A DNA stretch of 64,000 nucleotides, taken from Pedobacter sp. Leaf176. Its GTDB lineage: Bacteria; Bacteroidota; Bacteroidia; Sphingobacteriales; Sphingobacteriaceae. The position numbers were made by a program, and so were the translations under genes. Under the pieces are notes generated by a model. The model ran no database searches and had not been told where the DNA came from. It saw only the letters and a list, made by a program, of their open reading frames with translations. Of this stretch, positions 32,537-41,607 are shown piece after piece; position 1 is the stretch's first letter, and each line of letters opens with the position of its first letter. The stretch lies in assembly GCF_001424305.1 (NCBI RefSeq), contig NZ_LMPD01000004.1, forward strand, positions 1 through 64,000, read 5' to 3'.

Positions 32537-33493
32537 ATGAGAAACTACCTTTTCTTCATTCTGCTATCGTTTTGCTTTGTTGCAAATGCCAGTGATGTTA
32601 AACCGGATTTTATTGTAGCAACGGACGGTACCGGGAACTTCAAAACCGTTCAGGAAGCAATAAATGCCGTTCCCGATTTCAGAAATAAGATAACCATAAT
32701 ATTTATCAAGAAAGGCATTTATAAAGAAAAACTGGTTTTAGCTGGATCAAAGAAAAATGTAAAATTTATTGGTGAAAGTTTGAAGGAAACCATTTTAACC
32801 TATGATGACTATAATCAAAAGAAAAATATTTTTGGTGAAGAAAAAGGAACGTCAGGTTCATCGAGTTTTTATATTTATGGTGAAGGGTTTTCAGCTGAAA
32901 ACCTCACTTTCGAGAATTCTTCCGGGCCGGTAGGGCAAGCTGTGGCCGTTTGGGCCGGAGGCGATAAATTGATTTTTAATAACTGTCGATTTTTAGGATT
33001 TCAAGATACACTTTACACTTATGGCGCCAATAATCGGCAATATTATTACAACTGCTACATAGAAGGTACTGTCGACTTCATTTTTGGTGCTTCAACAGCT
33101 TGGTTTCAAAATTGCACAATTTTTTGCAAGAAATCAGGCTATATCACTGCTGCGTCAACCGCAGATACAACAAAATTTGGATATGTTTTTAATAATTGCA
33201 AGATACTTGGCAGTGCACCTGCAAACAGTTTTTATTTAGGCAGGCCGTGGCGTCCATTTGCTAAAGTTGCTTATTTAAACTGCGAATTGCCCGAGTTAAT
33301 TAATCCTCTCGGCTGGAATAATTGGGGCAAGGAATCGAATGAACAAACCGCTTATTATGCTGAATACAAAAGTACCGGTAAAGGCGCAAATGCTAGCAAA
33401 AGAGTTGTTTGGTCGCACCAACTAACGGAAAATGAGTATAAAGCCTATACTTTGGAAAACGTTTTCCAAGGCTGGGTTCCTGTCGCTAAATAA
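32537..33493 (+). CDS. Pectin methylesterase (CE8)
   Basis: A 318-residue secreted pectinesterase, right-handed beta-helix. Signal peptide 1-19. Active-site residues visible: Gln134 (GQAVAVW), Asp157 (FQDTLY), Asp180 (GTVDFIFG) and Arg236 (LGRPWRP). It hydrolyses methyl esters of homogalacturonan so that pectate lyase and polygalacturonase can act. First gene of the plus-strand pectin set and divergent from GH43; the candidate operator at 32381 is in the 236-base spacer. A paralogue lies at 48862. Confidence 0.93.
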   Translation: MRNYLFFILLSFCFVANASDVKPDFIVATDGTGNFKTVQEAINAVPDFRNKITIIFIKKGIYKEKLVLAGSKKNVKFIGESLKETILTYDDYNQKKNIFGEEKGTSGSSSFYIYGEGFSAENLTFENSSGPVGQAVAVWAGGDKLIFNNCRFLGFQDTLYTYGANNRQYYYNCYIEGTVDFIFGASTAWFQNCTIFCKKSGYITAASTADTTKFGYVFNNCKILGSAPANSFYLGRPWRPFAKVAYLNCELPELINPLGWNNWGKESNEQTAYYAEYKSTGKGANASKRVVWSHQLTENEYKAYTLENVFQGWVPVAK

Positions 33494-33558
33494 AGCTATA
33501 AAATATTGATCTTAAATGAATTGAATGACTTATTCTTTAAAAATCTGCCATTTTCTCT

Positions 33559-33571
33559 GGCAACGATTGCA
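33559..33571 (-). promoter_or_regulatory. Candidate operator upstream of GH28
   Basis: Read on the minus strand, TGCAATCGTTGCC: 12 of 13 positions identical to the motif at 32381 and 55162. It lies in the 157-base spacer between the CE8 stop and the GH28 start, about 80 bases before the ATG at 33651. Confidence 0.45.
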
Positions 33572-33650
33572 TAGATTTCTCTTCTGTTTTTACATTAAAG
33601 ACCGTACACTTGTTTTAATAATAACCAGGTATAATTTAACGGAGCAAAGC

Positions 33651-35321
33651 ATGAATCTTTTTAAGGGTAAAATCTATTCTATATTTTCGGTATCTGTTGG
33701 TTTGTGTTTAATGACTGCAACCGCTGTTTTTGCTCAGAGACAAGTACTGCCTGTTATACAACAAGTAAAATTTAAAAAAGATACAACTAGTATAATTGTC
33801 TATGGTGCAAAGGGTGACGGTTTGACTCTGAATACCTCAAATATTAATAAAGCAATTGCAAGTGTTAGTGAGAAAGGTGGCGGCGTTGTTTTAATTCCTT
33901 CAGGTTTATGGTTAACCGGCCCTATTGAGTTAAAAAGCAATGTTAACCTGCATTTAAAACGCGATGCCATTTTGCAGTTCACGGATGATTTCAACCAATA
34001 TAAATTAGTTGAGGGCAATTGGGAAGGACAACCCGCTTGGCGTAATCAGAGTCCCATTTCAGGAACAAAGCTTGAAAACATTGCTATTACCGGTTCTGGA
34101 ATAATTGATGGTAACGGTGGTGCATGGCGGATGGTCAAAAAGGACAAATTAACCGAAACCCAATGGCAGAAATTAGTCGCTTCTGGAGGCTCAGTTAGTG
34201 AAGATGGAAAACTATGGTATCCATCACAAAAAGCAGTTAAAGGTTCTAAAACAAAAAATGCAGGCGTAATGGTTCCGGGAAAAACAGCTGCAGATTACGA
34301 GGATATAAAAGATTTTCTTCGACCTAACCTGGTTGTACTAACCAGCTGCAAAAAAATCCTGTTGGAGGGTGTTACTTTCCAGAATTCGCCAGCATGGAAC
34401 CTACACCCTTTAATGTGTGAAGATTTAACACTAAGAAATCTGCAGGTTAAAAACCCGTGGTTTGCTCAAAATGGTGATGGCGTTGATGTGGAATCATGCA
34501 AAAATGTATTAATTGAAGGCAGCACATTTGATGTTGGCGATGATGGCATTTGCATTAAATCCGGCAGGGATGAATCAGGAAGGAAACGTGGTATGCCAAC
34601 GGAAAATGTTATCATCAGAAATAACATCGTTTACCATGCACACGGAGGTTTTGTAATTGGAAGCGAAATGAGTGGCGGAGCCAAAAACATCTGGGTTTAT
34701 GACTGCTCTTTTATCGGAACTGATATTGGTTTACGCTTTAAAACTACCCGTGGTCGAGGGGGTGTTGTAGAAAATATATACGTGAATAATATTAATATGA
34801 TTGATATTCCCGGCGAAGCAATTCTGTTTGATATGTATTATGCGGCACAAGACCCGGTCCCTTTAGCAGGAGAAAAACGCGAAGCAATCAAAACAGTAAC
34901 TGTTCCGGTTACGGAAGCAACACCGCAATTTAAAAGCTTTTATATAAAGGATGTTGTTGCAAATGGTGCGGAAAAGGCAATCTTTATCAGAGGACTTCCG
35001 GAGATGAATATCAAAGATGTCCATTTGGAGAACGTAACCATTCAGGCTAAAAAAGGAATTGAAATTATCGAAGCTTCGGGTATTTCCCTCAAAAATGTAA
35101 ATGTAATTACCGACAATACCAATCCTATCGTACATGTACAAAACGGAAAGGACATTCAAATCAATGGACTGCGGTATAAAAATGGTAGTGAGCTATTGTT
35201 CAACATTACCGGAGAAAAAACAAAAGGTGTAAAAGTTAGTGGAACTGATGTCTCGAAAGCGATTAAAACGTCAGTTTTTGGTGAAGAAGCAAACAAAACC
35301 GCATTAGAAATCTCTAAATAA
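33651..35321 (+). CDS. Polygalacturonase (GH28)
   Basis: A 556-residue exported GH28 enzyme from the ATG at 33651, which is followed at once by a signal peptide (ending TAVFAQ). The frame opens 42 codons earlier at 33525, but that extension lies over the candidate operator. A beta-helix fold carries the GH28 signatures: GSGIIDGNGG, NGDGVDVESC (catalytic Asp), DVGDDGICIKSG (Asp pair), HGGFVIGSE (in place of the usual SGHG), and RFKTTRGRGG. It cleaves alpha-1,4 galacturonosyl bonds, probably as an exo-acting enzyme in the periplasm. GH105 follows after one base. Confidence 0.92.
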   Translation: MNLFKGKIYSIFSVSVGLCLMTATAVFAQRQVLPVIQQVKFKKDTTSIIVYGAKGDGLTLNTSNINKAIASVSEKGGGVVLIPSGLWLTGPIELKSNVNLHLKRDAILQFTDDFNQYKLVEGNWEGQPAWRNQSPISGTKLENIAITGSGIIDGNGGAWRMVKKDKLTETQWQKLVASGGSVSEDGKLWYPSQKAVKGSKTKNAGVMVPGKTAADYEDIKDFLRPNLVVLTSCKKILLEGVTFQNSPAWNLHPLMCEDLTLRNLQVKNPWFAQNGDGVDVESCKNVLIEGSTFDVGDDGICIKSGRDESGRKRGMPTENVIIRNNIVYHAHGGFVIGSEMSGGAKNIWVYDCSFIGTDIGLRFKTTRGRGGVVENIYVNNINMIDIPGEAILFDMYYAAQDPVPLAGEKREAIKTVTVPVTEATPQFKSFYIKDVVANGAEKAIFIRGLPEMNIKDVHLENVTIQAKKGIEIIEASGISLKNVNVITDNTNPIVHVQNGKDIQINGLRYKNGSELLFNITGEKTKGVKVSGTDVSKAIKTSVFGEEANKTALEISK

Positions 35322-35322
35322 T

Positions 35323-37257
35323 ATGAAAGAATTTAGTGTACAAAAATTATTGACTGTTGTGATTCTAACGCTGTTATCAAACAGTGTTTTTGCGCAGAAA
35401 AAGTTATCAGAACAACTTACTCTAACGGCAATGGAAACATTGTTTCAGGACACCACGGTTTTAAAAGATGCAAAGGGACCAAAATGGAGCTATGATATGG
35501 GTGTGGTATTAGAAGGTGCGGCGCAAGTATGGCGGAATACCGGGAACGGCGACTATTTTAAATACATCCAGAGTTCAATGGATGCATACGTTGACAAAAC
35601 AGGGACCATCAGAACTTACAAAACTGAAGATTTTAATATCGACAATGTCAAAAATGGCAGGTCGCTTTTATTACTTTATAAAGTTACCGGACAGACTAAA
35701 TATTTAACCGCAGCTACACAATTGTACGTGCAACTTCAAGATCAACCGCGCACAAAAGAAGGCGGTTTTTGGCATAAGAAAATTTATCCAAATCAAATGT
35801 GGTTAGATGGCTTGTACATGGCCGAACCGTTTTATGCAGAATACGCTGTGCTAATGAAAAAAGACGCGGCTTTTGATGACATAGCCAATCAGTTTATATT
35901 GATGGAAAAGAATTCCAGAGATGCAAAAACGGGTTTACTTTATCATGGATATGATGAAAGCAGATTAGAAAAGTGGGCGGATAAAACAACAGGAAAATCC
36001 CCGAATTTTTGGGGAAGGGCAATGGGTTGGTACGTTATGGCTTTAGTAGATGTTCTTGATAATTTTCCAAAAACACATTCAAAATATAAGGAGCTTATTG
36101 CGATTTTAAATCGCACTGCAAACGCCGCGCTTAAATACCAGGATGCAAAATCCGGCGTATGGTACGACATTTTAAATATGCCAACGCGAAAAGGCAATTA
36201 CCTTGAATCTTCTGCATCTAGTATGTTTGTTTATGGTTTTGCAAAAGGGGTTCGGAAAGGTTATTTACCGCAATCTTTTGCAGCCGCTGCCAATAAAGGT
36301 TACGCCGGCTTAAAGAAAGAATTTATAGAATCTGCTGGCAGTGAGCGGGTAAACTTAACTAAAACGGTTTCTGTTTCCGGCTTGGGTGGCAAACCGAAGT
36401 ATCGTGATGGGAGTTTTGAGTACTACATCAGCGAAAAAGTGATAACTAACGACCCGAAAGGCGTTGGTGCATTCATTTGTGCAGCAAGCGAGATGGAAAT
36501 TGCCGCACTTCCTAAACCGGGCAAGGGCTATACTGTAACGGTTGATAATTTTTTCAATAACGAATACATGACCGGACCAACAGGAGACAAAATTCCTTTC
36601 CATTATTTGTGGAATGAGGATGATAACAATGGTTTTTCATTATTAGGAAAAGTATTTAACGATGCCGGTGTTAAAACATCCACTCTTTCAACAGCTCCGA
36701 CTACTGCAAACTTAAAGGGAACAAGCATTTACATCATTGTTGACCCCGATACAGAGAAAGAAACTGCCAAACCAAATTACATGGATGCTGCTCACGCAAA
36801 ACAAATTAGCGAATGGGTAAAAGCCGGTGGCGTTTTAGTGCTTCTACTGAATGATGTTGGCAATTGTGAAATCACAAAATTTAATGTCTTACCCGAAACT
36901 TTTGGCATTCATTTTAATGAAGACAGCCGGAATAAAGTTCAGGGTTTGAATTTCGAGCAAGGCGCAATTACCATTCCTTCGGGCAATGGAATTTTTAAAA
37001 TGGCCAAAAAAGTTTATATCAAGGAGATTTCTACAATTGTAGCTAAAGCGCCTGCAGTTTCTGCTTTGACGGATAAGGGTGATGTAATTATCGCGACAGC
37101 AAAATACGGCAAAGGAACTGTTTTCGCAGTTGGCGACCCATGGTTTTACAACGAATATATCGATGGTAGAAAATTACCTAAAGACCTCGAAAACTTCAAG
37201 GCGACCAATGATTTAGTAAACTGGTTGATTAAACAGGTGCCGGCAATAAAAAAATAA
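35323..37257 (+). CDS. GH105 unsaturated uronyl hydrolase with C-terminal extension
   Basis: A 644-residue exported protein. Signal peptide 1-24 (SNSVFAQ). Residues about 35-360 form the (alpha/alpha)6 barrel of GH105 (YteR type), with MWLDGLYMAEPFYAEYA and NFWGRAMGWYVMAL. The remaining ~270 residues, from about 375, form a second Rossmann-like domain (TVTVDNFFNNEY... KGTSIYIIVDPDTEKE... AGGVLVLLLNDVGN... KYGKGTVFAVGDPWFYNEY) that resembles DUF4350. It removes the unsaturated uronate made by lyases. It starts one base after GH28 and ends one base before PL10. Confidence 0.88.
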   Translation: MKEFSVQKLLTVVILTLLSNSVFAQKKLSEQLTLTAMETLFQDTTVLKDAKGPKWSYDMGVVLEGAAQVWRNTGNGDYFKYIQSSMDAYVDKTGTIRTYKTEDFNIDNVKNGRSLLLLYKVTGQTKYLTAATQLYVQLQDQPRTKEGGFWHKKIYPNQMWLDGLYMAEPFYAEYAVLMKKDAAFDDIANQFILMEKNSRDAKTGLLYHGYDESRLEKWADKTTGKSPNFWGRAMGWYVMALVDVLDNFPKTHSKYKELIAILNRTANAALKYQDAKSGVWYDILNMPTRKGNYLESSASSMFVYGFAKGVRKGYLPQSFAAAANKGYAGLKKEFIESAGSERVNLTKTVSVSGLGGKPKYRDGSFEYYISEKVITNDPKGVGAFICAASEMEIAALPKPGKGYTVTVDNFFNNEYMTGPTGDKIPFHYLWNEDDNNGFSLLGKVFNDAGVKTSTLSTAPTTANLKGTSIYIIVDPDTEKETAKPNYMDAAHAKQISEWVKAGGVLVLLLNDVGNCEITKFNVLPETFGIHFNEDSRNKVQGLNFEQGAITIPSGNGIFKMAKKVYIKEISTIVAKAPAVSALTDKGDVIIATAKYGKGTVFAVGDPWFYNEYIDGRKLPKDLENFKATNDLVNWLIKQVPAIKK

Positions 37258-37258
37258 G

Positions 37259-38275
37259 ATGAAAGACTTAAAGCTTTTTTTGAGTATTGCCTGCTGCAAT
37301 TTGCTGATGTCTTGCCATGCGCAAATGCCGACTGATTCTATTGCAGATAAAATGTTGATTTACCAATTAAGCAACGGTGGCTGGCCTAAGCAGTTAGAAG
37401 ACAAAAGTGTCGTAAACTATGATTTGGCTTTAACGCCTGAGCTTAAAGAAAAGATAAAAGCCACAACAGCTTTTCATGCCACTTTCGACAATAAAGCGAC
37501 CAGTAGAGAAGTTATTTACCTGGTAAAAACATATAAGAAAACTCAAAATAAAAGGTACTTAAGAGCTGCAGAAAAAGGCCTGGATTATATTCTGGAAGCC
37601 CAGTATGCGAATGGTGGCTGGCCGCAATATTATCCTGATAAGGCGCTATATCGTTCAGAAATTACCTACAATGATGATGCAATGATTAACGTGTTAAACA
37701 TTTTGCAGGACATCGCGACGCAAACCAACGATTTTGAAAATGTTAACGCTTCATATGTTGATAAGTCTAAAGCTGCTGTTAGCAAAGGGTTGTCTTGCAT
37801 TTTAAAAACCCAGATAAAGCAAAACGAAAAATTAGCCATTTGGGCCGCGCAGTACGATAAAGACTCGATGTTGCCCGCAAAAGCAAGAGCTTTCGAACCG
37901 GCATCTTTAAGCACCAGCGAGTCAGCCAGTATTGTACGTTTCCTGATGCGGTTTAAGAACCCTTCTGCTGAAATCAGAAATTCAATTAATGGAGCTGTAA
38001 ACTGGTTCACTGAATCTGAAATTAAGGGCTATCGTTTCGAAAGAGAGCGAACAGGTTCTGGTTTGATTCGCGATAACAGTGCCACGGTTTGGGCCCGCTT
38101 TTACGATTTGGAAAAAAACATTCCAATATTCGGCGACCGCGACAATACAGTGAAATTAAAGTTAGAGGATTTAAGTCCTGAGCGTAGAAATGGCTATGCA
38201 TGGTATGGCAACTGGGGCCAAAAATTAATCGAAAAAGACTATCCGAAATGGTTAGCATCCAACGGAATAAAATAA
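37259..38275 (+). CDS. Pectate lyase (PL10), lipoprotein
   Basis: A 338-residue PL10 pectate lyase, (alpha/alpha)3 barrel. The signal ends in a lipobox LLMSC (Cys near 19), the only pectin-depolymerising enzyme in this locus that appears lipidated, so it is the best candidate for surface exposure. Family features: NGGWPKQL, EAQYANGGWPQYYP, the Asp of NDDAMINVL, the RERTGSGLIRDNSATVWARFY loop that carries the catalytic Arg, and YAWYGNWGQKLIEKDYPKW at the end. It cuts homogalacturonan by beta-elimination, giving 4,5-unsaturated ends for GH105. It is the last of the GH28-GH105-PL10 group. Confidence 0.9.
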   Translation: MKDLKLFLSIACCNLLMSCHAQMPTDSIADKMLIYQLSNGGWPKQLEDKSVVNYDLALTPELKEKIKATTAFHATFDNKATSREVIYLVKTYKKTQNKRYLRAAEKGLDYILEAQYANGGWPQYYPDKALYRSEITYNDDAMINVLNILQDIATQTNDFENVNASYVDKSKAAVSKGLSCILKTQIKQNEKLAIWAAQYDKDSMLPAKARAFEPASLSTSESASIVRFLMRFKNPSAEIRNSINGAVNWFTESEIKGYRFERERTGSGLIRDNSATVWARFYDLEKNIPIFGDRDNTVKLKLEDLSPERRNGYAWYGNWGQKLIEKDYPKWLASNGIK

Positions 38276-38309
38276 GGTTAAACTCGTCGTTGACGAAAAT
38301 CGTAAAAGC

Positions 38310-39821
38310 ATGATTTTAAGTAAAGAAAATTTAAAAAACATTAGCGGGGCCAACGTGAGTATTCCTGCTGCAGAACTTTTGGAATTGCCAGAGAGAGTCA
38401 TTCAATTTGGTACAGGTGTTTTACTTCGTGGTTTACCAGATTACTTTATTGATAAGGCCAACAGAAACGGCATTTTCAGCGGTCGCGTTTTGGTTGTAAA
38501 ATCTACTTCAAAGGGCGGCGCCGACGCATTTTCTAAACAAGACAACCTTTACACACTTTGCGTAAAAGGCATAGAAGATGGTTTAAATGTAGAAGAAAAC
38601 ACTATCAATGCTTCGATAAGCCGTGTTTTATCCGCTTCTCAGGATTGGGCAGAAATTCTTAAAGCAGCGCATAATCCTGATATGCAGGTTGTAATTTCAA
38701 ACACGACAGAAGTTGGAATAGTGCTTAGTGAAGATAAAATAACTGATAACCCGCCGCAATCTTATCCAGGCAAATTGCTTGCTTTTTTACACGAAAGATA
38801 TAAGGCTTTTAATGGTTCAGAAGAAAGCGGAATGGTTATCGTACCGACCGAATTAATTAGCGATAATGCTGATAAGTTGAAAGATATTTTATTGAAGCTG
38901 TCAGTTCAGAACAAACTAAGCTGGGATTTTGAGCAATGGCTCAAAACTGCAAATCATTTCTGTAAAACTTTGGTTGATAGAATCGTACCCGGAAAACTTC
39001 CTGCCGATGAGCAGAAAGCTATCGAAAGTCAGCTGGGTTATACCGATGAACTGATGATTATGGCAGAGCCTTTCAGATTGTGGGCCATTGAATCTTCTAG
39101 TCCGAGGGTTAAAGAAATTTTATCTTTTGAGAAAGCCGATAAAGGAATTTTTATCGTTCCCTCTATAAATAAATTTAAAGAATTAAAGCTTCGTTTACTC
39201 AATGGAACACATACTCTAAGCTGTGGTTTAGCAATTTTATCAGGCTTTAATACTGTAAAAGAAGCAATGGCTGATGAGGTTTTCGCAAAGTATGTTTCTA
39301 ACTTAATGCGACAGGAAATCGCACATTCTTTAGAGAATGACGACATCACTTATCAGGATGCTGTTGATTTCGCATCGAGCGTAACAGACCGTTTCAGTAA
39401 TCCTTTTTTAGAGCACCAATGGCAGGCAATTACATTGAATTTTACATCGAAAATGCAAATGCGTAACATGCCTTTAATTAGAAAATATTACAGCCAGAAA
39501 AATGAAGTGCCGCCGCTAATCGCAGTAGGTTTGGCTGCTTACATTATTTTCATGAATACAACAAAAGATGAAGAGAATTATATAGCTATTGTAAACGGAA
39601 AAACGTATCCCATTCAGGATGAATTTGCTGGGATTTTATATGAATATTGGAAGAACCCTGAAACCGCAATCGATAATATTTTAGGCGATAGACGTTTATG
39701 GGATAAAAACCTCAACAATTACCCTGGCTTCAATGCAGCGATAAAAAATTACGTTGAGTTATTACAAAATACAGGTGCAAAAGAAACATTGAGTAACTTG
39801 CACACAGAAAGAGCAATTTAA
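38310..39821 (+). CDS. uxaB: Tagaturonate reductase
   Basis: A 503-residue long-chain mannitol-dehydrogenase-like enzyme. NAD-binding region VIQFGTGVLLRGLPDYF; catalytic Lys region near LLNGTHTLSCGLAIL; SSPRVKEIL. It reduces D-tagaturonate to D-altronate, step two of the isomerase route for galacturonate. Gene order uxaB-uxaA is two bases apart. The 34 bases after PL10 show no terminator, so read-through from the enzyme genes is possible. Confidence 0.93.
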   Translation: MILSKENLKNISGANVSIPAAELLELPERVIQFGTGVLLRGLPDYFIDKANRNGIFSGRVLVVKSTSKGGADAFSKQDNLYTLCVKGIEDGLNVEENTINASISRVLSASQDWAEILKAAHNPDMQVVISNTTEVGIVLSEDKITDNPPQSYPGKLLAFLHERYKAFNGSEESGMVIVPTELISDNADKLKDILLKLSVQNKLSWDFEQWLKTANHFCKTLVDRIVPGKLPADEQKAIESQLGYTDELMIMAEPFRLWAIESSSPRVKEILSFEKADKGIFIVPSINKFKELKLRLLNGTHTLSCGLAILSGFNTVKEAMADEVFAKYVSNLMRQEIAHSLENDDITYQDAVDFASSVTDRFSNPFLEHQWQAITLNFTSKMQMRNMPLIRKYYSQKNEVPPLIAVGLAAYIIFMNTTKDEENYIAIVNGKTYPIQDEFAGILYEYWKNPETAIDNILGDRRLWDKNLNNYPGFNAAIKNYVELLQNTGAKETLSNLHTERAI

Positions 39822-39823
39822 AC

Positions 39824-41470
39824 ATGGTTACAAGAATTTTAAAAATACATCCTAACGATAACGTTCTGGTTGCCTTGCAGGATTTGGCAAAAGGCGAAAC
39901 CATAATTCATGATGGGAATGAATATACTTTGCAAGATGATATTCATGCAAAGCATAAATTTTTTATGCAGGATATGAACCCTGGCGACCCAATTATGATG
40001 TATGGGGTTTTAGTAGGAAAAGCGCAACACTTTATCTTAAAAGGTGGATTAATGGATACTGAAAATACTAAACATGCTTCAGATCCTTTTGAGTTTCGCC
40101 CCTATCATTATGAATGGCATGCACCAGATGTTTCAAAATTCGAGGGTAGGACTTTTAATGGCTACCATCGTAGTGACGGCCGAGTTGGAACTGCAAATTA
40201 TTGGTTATTTATTCCAACTGTTTTTTGCGAGAACCGCAATCTTGATGTTATTCGGGAGGCCTTACACAATGAATTGGGTTATGCTGTCACCGATAAATAC
40301 AAATCGTATGCCCATCAATTAGTGGATGCATACAAAAATGGCGAAAGCCTGGAAGAAGCAGATCCAAGTTCAATTGGCCAGCCAACCCCTGCTGCAAACC
40401 GTATTTTCAAAAACGTTGATGGGATAAAATTTCTGAATCATCAGGGTGGTTGCGGTGGTACTCGCCAGGATGCGGCGGTTTTAAGTAAACTGTTGGCCGC
40501 TTATGCAGATCACCCGAATGTTGCCGGCGTTACGGTTTTAAGCTTAGGCTGCCAGAATTTACAGGTTCAGGATTTTATGAACGATTTAAAACAACGCAGT
40601 CCGAATTTTGATAAACCATTATTCATTTTTGAACAACAGCAATCGCAAAGTGAAGAGCAATTGGTTAAGGAAGCAATAAGAAAAACTTTTATAGGTTTAA
40701 CTGAAATTAATAACATTGAGCGCCAGCCTGCACCACTCAATAAACTTGTTTTGGGTGTTAAATGTGGCGGAAGCGATGGATTTAGCGGTATAAGTGCAAA
40801 TCCTGCAGTGGGCTATACCTCAGATTTATTAGTAGCCTTAGGCGGAACGGTTCTGCTTGCCGAATTCCCTGAACTTTGTGGTGCTGAACAACAGTTAATC
40901 GATAGAACAAAAGATGAAACAGCAGCTCGTAAATTTATTCAATTAATGACTGCTTATAACCAGTCGGCGGAAAATGTCGGTTCTGGTTTTTTCATGAATC
41001 CATCACCAGGAAATATTAAAGATGGTTTAATAACCGATGCAATTAAAAGTACCGGCGCAGCAAAAAAGGGTGGTACATCTCCGGTAGAGGATGTTTTAGA
41101 TTATACTGAACCAGCAATCAAACCCGGTTTAAACTTGGTTTGTACACCTGGAAACGATGTCGAAGCCACAACAGGAAAAGCAGCATCAGGGGCGACTTTG
41201 ATTCTATTTACAACTGGACTAGGTACGCCAACGGGTAATCCGGTTTGCCCTACCATAAAAGTATCAACAAACAATGCGCTTACCAAACGTATGGGCGACA
41301 TTATCGATATCAACTGCGGACCGGTTATCGAAGGTTTAAAAACGATTGAACAAATGGGTGAAGACATTCTTGAATATTGCATTAAAGCGGCAAGCGGGGA
41401 GGTAATTCCGAAAGCAGTACTGCTAAACCAGGATGACTTTATTCCATGGAAACGTGGTGTAAGTTTATAA
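39824..41470 (+). CDS. uxaA: Altronate dehydratase
   Basis: A 548-residue enzyme of the UxaA/SdaC-type. Residues 1-95 are an SAF domain (MVTRILKIHPNDNVLVALQDL); the rest is the Fe-dependent dehydratase core with YHRSDGRVGTANYW, HQGGCGGTRQDA and KCGGSDGFSGISANPAVG. It dehydrates D-altronate to 2-keto-3-deoxygluconate. It starts two bases after the uxaB stop, so co-transcribed. Both domains are in one polypeptide as in E. coli. Confidence 0.94.
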   Translation: MVTRILKIHPNDNVLVALQDLAKGETIIHDGNEYTLQDDIHAKHKFFMQDMNPGDPIMMYGVLVGKAQHFILKGGLMDTENTKHASDPFEFRPYHYEWHAPDVSKFEGRTFNGYHRSDGRVGTANYWLFIPTVFCENRNLDVIREALHNELGYAVTDKYKSYAHQLVDAYKNGESLEEADPSSIGQPTPAANRIFKNVDGIKFLNHQGGCGGTRQDAAVLSKLLAAYADHPNVAGVTVLSLGCQNLQVQDFMNDLKQRSPNFDKPLFIFEQQQSQSEEQLVKEAIRKTFIGLTEINNIERQPAPLNKLVLGVKCGGSDGFSGISANPAVGYTSDLLVALGGTVLLAEFPELCGAEQQLIDRTKDETAARKFIQLMTAYNQSAENVGSGFFMNPSPGNIKDGLITDAIKSTGAAKKGGTSPVEDVLDYTEPAIKPGLNLVCTPGNDVEATTGKAASGATLILFTTGLGTPTGNPVCPTIKVSTNNALTKRMGDIIDINCGPVIEGLKTIEQMGEDILEYCIKAASGEVIPKAVLLNQDDFIPWKRGVSL

Positions 41471-41607
41471 TAATAAACTCGTTTTTCGATTTACGAAGCA
41501 ATCGCAATTTTGCACATCGTTAGGTTGACGAATTCAAAAAAATATATTAATAGAGCGAAGACGATTAAGTGTAATACAAGTGATTGTCTTAAATAACATT
41601 CCTTTAA

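Noticed and set aside
33525..33650. N-terminal extension of GH28 from the ATG at 33525
   Set aside because: The extension overlaps the candidate operator and would precede the signal peptide, which starts properly at 33651.
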